A stretch of DNA of 64,000 nucleotides. Source: Aspidapion aeneum (lineage: Eukaryota; Arthropoda; Insecta; Coleoptera; Brentidae). Every line of letters starts with the position of its first letter. The first letter of the stretch is position 1. A model generated the notes under the pieces. It made no database searches, was not told the DNA's origin, and saw nothing but the letters and a program-made list of their open reading frames with translations. A program made the translations under genes and the position numbers. The stretch spans positions 4,029,477 through 4,093,476 of the forward strand of contig OY755045.1 in NCBI GenBank assembly GCA_963576565.1. The letters run 5' to 3'. Below, in pieces: positions 56,091 through 64,000 of the stretch.

Positions 56091-57214
56091 GTACAAAAAT
56101 ATCATAAAGTTTTTGGTCAAGAACCTTCCCGCGTAAAATGATAGAAATAAATTTCAGGAAAAATAAAAATTTACTGAAATGTTAAAAAAAAACTGAAAAT
56201 TAAATAACAAACGCAATCCGATAACAATTTTTGCGTAAATTTTTTAATTCAAAACATTTATACAAGCATTTTAAAACTCTTGGAACCGATAGCCGGTGAT
56301 TATCGTTGTATAAATAACGAACCAGAAAAACAAAATTTAACAAACTACGGCGATATCGATTGGTAACATAAAACCTAACGATTTCTAACTCCCCTAGATT
56401 TTCAAGAGTTATTAATTATATTTTGAAATAGAGGCCCTACAACTATAATATATACTATACGTGGTGGGCCAGTTAAATTTTAAGACTGGCCCCCGTACTA
56501 AAAGGTTTTAAATATCCACGCCTCGGAGAGTTCTTCTAGTACAATGAATAGAGGAGTTTTACCCTATAAAAGGTCCGGTAGTTCTGAATTTTGGATATGT
56601 TATTAGGGTCGAAAGGGTAGTTCAAAATCTGAGTTTTCGTCACCCCCACCCCTGTGCTTCCTCCGCCATCTTGAAAAAACCATCAAAAATTGGCACTTTT
56701 TGTAGTTTTTTGCCTGTAACTTCGTTCCAGTACACTAAATCTCAAAAAGAGGATATAATTATCTACAATTGGGGGGTACTATGGTTGTTGTGCGAGCATT
56801 AGTAACGGAGCTAGGTAATTTCCAAAAATGACTAAAATCACGTGCTTGGGCAAATTTTCAGATTTTGTCTACTTTAGACGGCATAAGCTCCGAAATACTT
56901 TGTTCTAGGGTAAAAGTTCTTAGAACATATCTTGTAGAGAATTTTATCAGCTACAAAATCCATTCTTTAAATGTATTTTTAAATATTGTAATGGCGTGGG
57001 AGTAACTTTTAACTTAAAGTAAGTAAGTTAGAAAATAATAATTTTTTTAAATTTAGTGCTTTAAACGGCACGTTTTTTATTTATTTTTATTTTTTTGTGT
57101 AAATTTAATGACGTACAAAAAGGTAAGAGAGCTTAGGGGTCAAACACCTCCTTAAACTAACCACCTCTTCAAAAACCCCCCCAGACCCCCCAAAATCTAA
57201 CATATTTAGGTTTT
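56091..57214. other. intergenic, no gene seen
   Basis: AT-rich with short C-rich stretches near 56645 and 57160-57190. No signature-bearing frame. Confidence 0.35.
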
Positions 57215-57317
57215 ACAAATTGTGAAAGGCTTTCGCGGCCATCGTCCACTCGAGATGGCGAAACGTCGAGAACGAATTTCCAACGACGACGGCCGAACAG
57301 CCCGAAAGCACACCCAC
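57215..57317. mobile_element. Penelope-like terminal fragment with internal inversion and 14 bp TSD
   Basis: 'catatttaggtttt' lies exactly on both sides (57201-57214, 57318-57331). The 103 bp insert begins ACAAATTGTGAAAGGCTTTC...CATCGTCCA as in 58588, then switches to the reverse complement of the following segment (CTCGAGATGGCGAAACGTCG ... GCCCGAAAGCACACCCAC). It includes the GATGGCGAAACGTC half of a hammerhead ribozyme. Confidence 0.75.
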
Positions 57318-57689
57318 CATATTTAGGTTTTCTCAAATTTTCTCAAAAAATACGCTTCTAAGAGAAAAATGTGTAAATATACTTTATTGTAGACAATGAA
57401 ATTTCCTTTTGAAAAAGGTACAACTTGATGGGAGTCAACTATTTATAAATTTTTCAGCGGCGTCCGTTAATTGAAGTAATTTAAAAAAGTAAAAAAATAT
57501 CCATGTTTTTTCCATGATTTATTCGATTTTTTTTAAACCAAGGTTTATAGAACAAAATGTGTTATACATTATTTTAGCAAATAAAATTTGCTTTAAAATG
57601 CTGTAGAAGAAAGTCGAATTGGTTTTATGGTTATAAATTCATTCATTCATTCATTGACCATCGTATTAATTTAAAGTAAAACTAAAAAA

Positions 57690-58390
57690 AAACGGCTTCT
57701 GAATGTTTTCAAAAAGATGTCTACGAAGAGCACTGTATGTCTCTTGCAATAATTTTAATGCTTTTTCGATGGTCGTGAAGAAGCTAAAGATGATGAACGA
57801 GAAGGGCGCTCCAGCACATCCAAAACAGTGATGTTCATTGTTTTTTTTTCGATATTAGCGGTTTTATTCTTATTGAATGGGCGCGTGAGGGTCAAACAGT
57901 CAACCGACATTTATATTTGGAAGTATTGATGTAGCTAAGGGAACGTGTAAGGAAAAAGCGTCCGGATTTGTGAAAGAATAACGCGTGGCTGCTCTACCAG
58001 AACAATGCACCGGCGCAATGCCCTTTCCATTAAGCAGTTTTTAGCTAATAAGACGATCCCCGTCGTTAAGCACCCTCCATATTCACCAGACTTAGCTCCT
58101 TGGGACTTCTACCTGTTTCTGAAAGTGAAGAAATCGTTAAAAGAAACCCGTTTTGAAATATTAGAACACGTCCAGGAAAAAACGGCAAGACTTATTAACA
58201 GCCTCATGATTTCCAAAATTGCTTCCAACATTGGAAAAAAAAACGCATGCAACGCTGCGTCGATAGAGAAGGGAACTACATTATTGATGAGGAACATCAT
58301 TAAGTTGTATGAGTATTTAAATAATGTAGATTTTTTACAACAGTCTTATAATTTTATTGTATCACCTCGTATCTTCAATTTTTATTGGGT
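57690..58390 (+). pseudogene. mariner transposase pseudogene
   Basis: Pieces in several frames: DGREEAKDDEREGRSSTSKT-like segment near 57767-57826, then LYQNNAPAQ near 57990, then HPPYSPDLAPWDFYLFLKVK near 58069 (the SPDLAP.D catalytic block) followed by KSLKETRFE. Order and motifs are those of mariner DD34D. Frameshifts throughout. Different subfamily from 30095-31010. Confidence 0.8.
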
Positions 58391-58587
58391 TTGACAAAAT
58401 GTCTGTTAGTTTTTTAAAGAAAATATGGCAACCCTAGAAAATACCTCTATAAATTTAGTATTACCACTTAAGATTTGGATATTCGCAATATATGCATTAA
58501 TTGTCGTAAATTTGTCGTGAAAGAAAAAAAATTTGTCGCGCCACACAGTGCGGACTATGTGGGCAATATTCGAAAAACTGAGATACA

Positions 58588-58745
58588 AATTGTGAAAGGC
58601 TTTCGCGGCCATCGTCCAATAGTGGGTGTGCTTTCGGGCTGTTCGGCCGTCGTTGTTGGAAATTCGTTCTCGACGTTTCGCCATCTCGAGTGGATGGCAT
58701 CTTCAGGAGATGTTGACTGTTTGTCGGCTTCTCGAAGACAAAATA
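58588..58745 (-). mobile_element. Penelope-like element terminal fragment
   Basis: Contains the uninverted order of the blocks seen at 57215 and, on the minus strand, a complete hammerhead core (58668-58710). Hammerhead motifs in the pLTR-like ends are an established feature of Penelope-like elements. No reverse transcriptase or GIY-YIG frame is present nearby. Confidence 0.6.
58668..58710 (-). ncRNA. hammerhead ribozyme motif (Penelope-like type)
   Basis: Minus strand: stem I strand TCTC, then core CTGAAGA (CUGANGA), then stem II GCCATC/GATGGC with loop CACTCGA, then GAAA, a minimal C-G stem III, UC at the cleavage site, and the stem I partner GAGA. All invariant core positions are present, and stem II is six perfect pairs. 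The almost absent stem III is as reported for retroelement hammerheads, which work best as dimers. Confidence 0.75.
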
Positions 58746-59839
58746 AATAGTTAAATTCGTTATTTTAAAACAGGTACAAAAAAATCGTATAAAATACCTA
58801 TTAGAAAATTAATTTTACTGGCTCTGCATTTAAACATAAAAACATTTTTCTTTAAGTATTACAGTGATATATATTTACGCTATTTGTTTAAATAAAGTTT
58901 TGTCAAATTGACGTCTCGCTTTTAAAATAATTTAATTAAAACTGTTATGCTTACAATTTTTTTTTAATTTTATTAAGGTTATAAAAAATTGCAAAGATTT
59001 GCAAGGTCTGGCATATATCCTAAATATTAGTCCAATGAATTAGCAAAAAGGTAGCATAACTATTTTTTGCTACTGGCTGCTGCCAAGGGTGCTGAATTTT
59101 TTTAAATAATATATTTCAATCCTAATAATTTATAACACATTGGTTACCACCCCGGTTGAGAAGCCTCACATCATCTCCTGTTTAGGTATACCCTTAAACC
59201 CAGTCTTGCCACCATTTGGACAAATATAAAATTGTGACAGCTCTCATCAACGTCAAAAAGGGCGGCAGCAAGGTGTCAAAAATGGCACTAAATCTGGAGA
59301 AGATATGAGGCTTATTATTCGGTGATGGCGAGTGGTTATAGGTGATAATAAATTTAAAAAAAATTCTTAAAATATTTATGGTACTAAGTCACCTTATACT
59401 ACTATGAGCAAAATGGAAAATTAAATATTTTAGAATCGCATATCGTATTGTCCGTTTTTTGTCAATGGGAATGCACAAAAACAATAATTTGAGGTAGTCA
59501 ATAAAATTATAAAAATACTGCTATCAGTCTTAAAATATATATGCCAAAAATTATTCTGGTGTTCGTGTGAGCGAATATTTAAAAAAAAATTGATTTTTTG
59601 CACTTTGGAGATCAAAAGTGCGTTTTTTATCACAAATTTTAGGGATAAAGTATCACTTTTCATCCCGTGAATAAAAAGTGACGTTCAAAGATAAAACGTA
59701 AAAATGGGATGTCTGTTTTCCTTGCAAAATAATTTTAATAAAAACGTGGCCCAAAAATGACTAAAGTATCTTTTGACATACAATTTTTTCCACTTAAGTC
59801 CCTAAGAAGATAATATACTATTTTATCACTTTTTTTTAC

Positions 59840-60200
59840 TTTTAGAACGCATAAGCATAAAAATATTTTCAAAAAAATTCAACCCTTGTTGGGTTTAGAA
59901 GAATGTTCTGACAAAAATTACCAAATTCTAAATAAGGCATCATTAAATTTTTGCAAAAGTCTCAGTTCAAATGGAAGCTATCGGGACGAAACAAAATTTA
60001 TTTTCAAAACCGTTATTTCGAATGGTTAAATAAAGATATTATATCTGAGAAATTTTGTTATAAAACGGATTCAGAAAAATCAAAAAATACAGACTCGGAA
60101 ACAGAGGCCGTACCAGGACCGAGTCGGACGGGCCTAAAACGGCTTTCTTGAATCATCTTTAAGAACAAAGAAACTGAAGGTGCAATGTGTGTGTTTATGG
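59840..60200 (+). pseudogene. relic of an unclassified repetitive gene
   Basis: In shifting frames the strand gives EECSDKNYQILNKASLNFCK and, near 60105-60175, VPGPSRTG then GFLESSLRTKKLKVQ. A 'PGPSR.GRP...F.ESS.RTK...V' segment is, as far as I recall, typical of an uncharacterised repetitive gene family in insects; not verified. Frameshifts and stops make it non-coding. Confidence 0.3.
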
Positions 60201-60521
60201 TAAAAATAATTATTTTGGGGTTGCTAATTTAATTTTTCTTGATGGGACTTAGCCCCCTAAGCCTTCCTAATAATTTTAGTTTAATTTCTAACACAAAAGT
60301 AAATTTTTATTTTTAACGTAAGTGTAGGTTAAACTGAATGTACTTTAATTTATTTTTTTAATATTTTAAATAAAATGACATATATATATTTTAAAAAGTT
60401 TTACTTATTTTAACCTTTAGACTACACTTTATCACATACCCTATAAAAAAATTAACTTTTTTGAAAAACAACAAAGATATTGATTATTGTCCAAAAACCC
60501 TATTTTTGTCCGCACTGTGCT

Positions 60522-60990
60522 CCACCCGTTTTCCTGAAAAGGGTATGTAATGCTAAGTTGAGTCTCAACCAAGCATCACCACCCCAGAAAAAATAAAAAA
60601 TTTTCAAAACTAATCTATGGAATAATTGGTGTAAATTTGTCGTAAAATTGTCGTGAAAGAAAAAAATTTGTCGCGCCACCCGTTTTCCTAAAAAGGGTAT
60701 GTAATGCTAAGTTGAGTCTCAACTTAGCATTACCACCCCAGAAAAAATGAAAATTTTTCAAAACTAATCTATGGAATAATTGTCGTAAATTTGTCGTAAA
60801 TTTGTCGTGAAAGAAAAAATGTGTCGCGCCACCCGTTTTCCTGAAAAGTGTATGTAATGCTAAGTTGAGTCTCAATTTAGCACTACCACCACAGAAAAAA
60901 TTAAAATTTTTAAAAACTAATAGATGCATTAATTGTCGTAAATTTGTCGTAAGTTTGTCGTAAAAGAAAAACAATTGTTGCGCCATCCGT
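60522..60990. repeat. 154 bp tandem array, three units
   Basis: Units start 'ccacccgttttcct' at 60522, 60676 and 60829, with a fourth partial at 60983. Each contains a hairpin ('gctaagttgagtctcaactt') and one or two 'tttgtcgtaaa' motifs. Confined to the inverted-repeat element. Confidence 0.85.
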
Positions 60991-61245
60991 TTTCCCGGAA
61001 ACGGGCAGTGAGCAATTTTGAGATTTCTCAGCCAAATCTTAGTGATCTTTAAGCTTTTTCACAATACTTACGAAGATGTAGTATATTTAACCTTGTCGCG
61101 CGATTGTAACTTTTTGGTGAAACAATCATTATATTACGTTCCGCTTTTTTCTTTCACGACAAATTTACGACAAATTTACGACAATTAATGCATATATTGC
61201 GAATATCCAATTCTTAAGTGGTAATGCTAAGTTTATAGAGGTCTA

Positions 61246-62014
61246 GAAAATAGTTTCCGTTTCCTGTTTTTGAGTTCGCAGGACCTCTATTGAAACGGGT
61301 AAACCAAAGTCGGCTTGTTTGTGCCATTATCAAAAAATTTTAATGAAAGGCAAGGATTAATTAATAGTGCAGACTGGAAAGCGTTTATAATTTATCTTCG
61401 GACGTTTTTTGCGGAAAAAGCCAGCAGCAGTTTGAAACATGAGCCGATTACAAAGATAAATTTTGTTTTTTTTGTTGAGATTTCACATGACCTACACCAG
61501 GAAGTGTTTTGAATATTTAACCGATTTTTGTAAAGTTGGTACGAAATTAATGGGTTTTTTATGAACGTAAAACACGTGTGTATTAGAAGCATACTTTGTT
61601 AGTATTTAGGAAAAAAATATTGGCTAGTAAATTTTCCAAGCTCTAAGATGTTTAAATAAAATAAAATCAAACATCGCCTTTTCGAGTTTTTAAAAAATAT
61701 AAAAATCAATCAAATTTTAACTAAACACCCTGTATTTTATGATTTTTTTCTAATAGGTCTTTCAATTCTAAACAAAAATTGTCTTTTGATGCATTTTCCG
61801 AAAGTTATAAATAACAAAGGTATTTATAAGAACAGGTCTGTATTTGCAGCGAAAAAACCGACAAATATGGCCTTCAGGGGTTAAGCTGTGCCAAAAGTCC
61901 AGGCCAGGTTGTTCAGACATCGCATGATAAACGACATTGGGTCTGTTCCATCAGGGCGTTGGATAGTCATAAAACCGTCCGAAAACTCCCAAAGCGCGCG
62001 CAATGCAGTACGAG
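61246..62014. other. intergenic, no gene seen
   Basis: The frame 61315-61512 and the overlapping minus frame have no signature. 61890-62014 is GC-richer, of unknown nature. Confidence 0.35.
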
Positions 62015-62074
62015 TAGGGTCACTGCATCCTGGAAGCCAAGAAGACACTATGTCTTCGTGATGCAGTGACCCTA
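62015..62074. mobile_element. 60 bp hairpin MITE with perfect 8 bp TSD
   Basis: TAGGGTCACTGCATC and GATGCAGTGACCCTA form the arms, with a second partial pairing inside ('agaagaca'/'tgtcttc'). 'agtacgag' flanks both sides exactly (62007-62014, 62075-62082). Terminal TAGRGTCMCTG is shared with 49484-49545. Confidence 0.8.
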
Positions 62075-62371
62075 AGTACGAGGACTGTTTTAAAACGGTT
62101 TTGGTTAGATGGAACGACCAAATAAATGTCCATAAACCAAATACTGCTGGGGTAAAAGAAAATGAGCGGCTAGTTCACAACTTGCATTCCGTTTGCTATT
62201 GGTCGAAATAGTCAGCTGACTTTTTGATGTTCAAGGAGCGGCTAAAAACGTTGCCGTTTAAGATTATTATTATATTATATTAAGAGATGGTGCCACCAGT
62301 CAAGCATTTAACAAACATTATGTTTACAGCTTTCGGCGTAAAATACGAATATATACTAGTTGTAAGTGATT

Positions 62372-62544
62372 AATAAATTGGTAAAAAAAATTTTTTAGGT
62401 CACAAGCTTTTATAAAATGCACTAAAAATTAAAAAATAATTTTCTAACATTCTAATATTATCATAATAATAAAAGCGATTTTTTAATTTTTAGTGCATTT
62501 TATAAAAGCTTGTGACTTAACAAAAAAATTTTTACCAATTTATT
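62372..62544. mobile_element. hairpin MITE, ~67 bp arms
   Basis: 'aataaattggtaaaaaaaat', 'cacaagcttttataaaatgc' and their complements near 62481-62544 pair almost perfectly around an AT-rich loop. Nested in the element above. Confidence 0.65.
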
Positions 62545-62654
62545 TTCTACTTTTTAGTCTCAGCTATCTATTCTATTAAATGAAAATATTTGTTCAATAA
62601 CAGAACAGAGGAGTTTATTCTAGATTATAATGAAGCCGCTGATCGTGAGTTGTT

Positions 62655-63145
62655 TGGAAACTCATTTTTCTATTGGGGGAAGGAGAGGGTGGGGGTAGAG
62701 GTAGAAATATATTTTTTGTTTGGGCTGTATTGCCATCGGACCTTTATGCATATACCAAATTTTATAAAAGTCATTTGAAGTGAAGTGTGTCAAAAACCCA
62801 TTTTTTATGGAAGGGGGTGGGGGGTAGGGGTATATGCATACCAAATTTCATCCAAATCGGATAATGGAAAGTGTGTCAAAAACGCATTTTTCTATAGAAG
62901 GGGGTGGGGGTAGAAGTGGTAGGATTTTTTTTTTTCAATGTTGTATTGTCATCGGACCACTATATGTATAACAAATTTCATTCAAATCGGATAATGGGAT
63001 GTGTTTCAAAAACACATTTTTCTATAGAAGAGGTGGGGGTAGGGGTGGGAGGATATTTTTTCTTAATGTTGTATTGTCATGGGATCACTATGTGTGTACC
63101 AAATTTCATCCAAATCGGATAATGGGAAGTGTGTCAAAAACGCTT
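62655..63145. repeat. ~130 bp tandem repeats, about four units
   Basis: Each unit has 'acatttttctat', 'gggggtgggggtag', 'caatgttgtattgtcat' and 'ccaaatttcatccaaatcgg'. Unit 2 is shortened by an internal deletion. The open frames on both strands here are by-products. Confidence 0.75.
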
Positions 63146-63569
63146 CACAAGATTTGATAGTTAGTTAGTTAGACATAACATCTGAAGTTAAATAACAGCT
63201 TGTAAAAAAAGTGTAGTGGTTTGTGCAGTACATACCTATTGAATTTAACTAAATCTATGCATATACCGATGAGTTTTTTTTAAATTGTTTTTTAAAAACA
63301 TATATTCTTTTAAATTAGCTTCCCTATCCTGTTTTTCCTGTCGAAATCGGTGTTAACCTAACCCTGATAAATTATTCGACAACGTATCCTAACCTGTCCA
63401 GACACGCCCCGGTTAGGATACGTTTCCCATCAATTGACCACGGTTAGGTTTTGTTTCAGTTTGGTTTCAACCTCCCAAAACGAGGACAGGAGAGTTTTAA
63501 TTTTAAAAATCCCGCCTGACTATGTCAACCAATAGCACATGGAATGCAAGTTGTGAACTATCCGCTCCT

Positions 63570-64000
63570 AAAAGAAAGGGTAGGTTTGACATCTCGCGTA
63601 AAGACAGATCGAAGGCAACGTATGAATTCGAGAGCACGAATTTAAAGTTGCTCACAGAAAGGATTACACAATTACATAGGATTATCATAATATATTTTTA
63701 ATTTTAGTTCTTTAAAATGCAGATAAAATTACATTAATTTAATTTATATTCAAAAACTATAAACCACTACAGACTGGCTAATAAACTAAATACACCAAAA
63801 ATTAAAACGAACTTGCATTGCATTCGCACATATTTTTGGGCGAAACTTGTAAAAAACTATGTAATGTCATAAGTTTTATATGAAATTTATATATTTATAT
63901 ATTTGTATTTTTTAATTTGATTTTTACAAAATATTTGTGAAATTGCCTACATTTAGTAGAATGCCTTAATATTCACAAAGTTTTTGTGATTTTATTTATT
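63570..64000. other. right edge, no gene seen
   Basis: AT-rich sequence without recognisable coding or RNA features. Confidence 0.35.

Larger units (their letters stand above)
58437..61245. mobile_element. 2.8 kb inverted-repeat element with 154 bp tandem array
   Basis: Left end 'tagaaaatacctctataaat...' continues into 'ttggatattcgcaatatatg' and 'attgtcgtaaatttgtcgtg'; the right end (61145-61245) is its complement ('cacgacaaatttacgacaat', 'catatattgcgaatatccaa', 'tttatagaggt'). Inside: a Penelope-like fragment (58588-58745), a relic frame (59840-60200) and a 154 bp array (60522-60990) built from the terminal 'tttgtcgtaaatttgtcg' sequence. Confidence 0.65.
62164..63569. mobile_element. 1.4 kb inverted-repeat element holding a hairpin and a tandem array
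   Basis: 'gagcggctagttcacaactt', 'gcattcc', 'gctattggtcgaaatagtca' at the left mirror 'tgactatgtcaaccaatagc', 'ggaatgc', 'aagttgtgaactatccgctc' at the right. Between them are 62372-62544 and 62655-63145. No transposase recognised. Confidence 0.6.

Noticed and set aside
55783..56136. 117-residue plus-strand open frame
   Set aside because: Shadow of the minus-strand LINE C-terminus (RGRPQMRWADDL).
60615..60986. 123-residue minus-strand open frame
   Set aside because: Translation of the 154 bp tandem array; the internal repetition is that of the DNA.
62590..63122. Several short open frames on both strands
   Set aside because: Confined to the ~130 bp tandem repeats.

Overview
This is a 64 kb stretch of a large, AT-rich, repeat-saturated animal nuclear genome, almost certainly an insect. 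The reasons are an HTRA2/Omi protease gene with short exons and TE-filled introns, a chemoreceptor-like exon fragment, mariner, hAT, pogo/Tigger-like, Penelope-like and LINE relics, tRNA-derived SINEs, and two nuclear copies of a very AT-rich mitochondrial ND4 segment. A beetle would fit, but order and species cannot be settled by eye.

Only two host genes are well supported. (1) A + strand gene (last three visible exons 15788-15965, 18503-18707, 18930-19122) encodes the C-terminal 132 residues of an unrecognised type I membrane protein. (2) A - strand HTRA2/Omi-like mitochondrial serine protease has six exons between 31717 and 21297, with catalytic His, Asp and Ser and a C-terminal PDZ domain; its first exon(s) are not identified. 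The two genes converge, with poly(A) signals facing across 19.3-21.2 kb. A chemoreceptor-like fragment lies at the left edge.

Left third (1-15 kb): repeats only. One family with ACCTTCC ends recurs many times. Others are long-inverted-repeat elements, and a family with an inverted-repeat head, a ~120 bp tandem array and a conserved tail (three copies in the window). Middle (15-32 kb): the two genes. Their introns hold hAT elements with exact 8 bp target-site duplications (TSDs), LINE fragments, a mariner relic, two Mutator-like long-TIR elements, a SINE with a 16 bp TSD and a decayed THAP relic. 32-49 kb: a tandem segmental duplication carrying ND4 NUMTs and a pogo-like element, five pogo-like copies in all, and a 1.64 kb array of a 9 bp unit. 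49-64 kb: LINE and hAT relics, a 169 bp satellite, a short TIR element carrying a THAP exon, Penelope-like fragments (one with a foldable hammerhead ribozyme), a ~2.8 kb inverted-repeat element with a 154 bp tandem array, and a 60 bp hairpin MITE.

The least ordinary items are the hammerhead ribozyme, the rearranged Penelope-like insertion with a 14 bp TSD, two 60-62 bp perfect-hairpin MITEs with 8 bp TSDs, the 9 bp-unit array beside a transposon end, and several filled/empty-site pairs that fix transposon boundaries. No coherent new multi-gene system is visible. All coordinates were read by eye; TE ends without a stated TSD are approximate.
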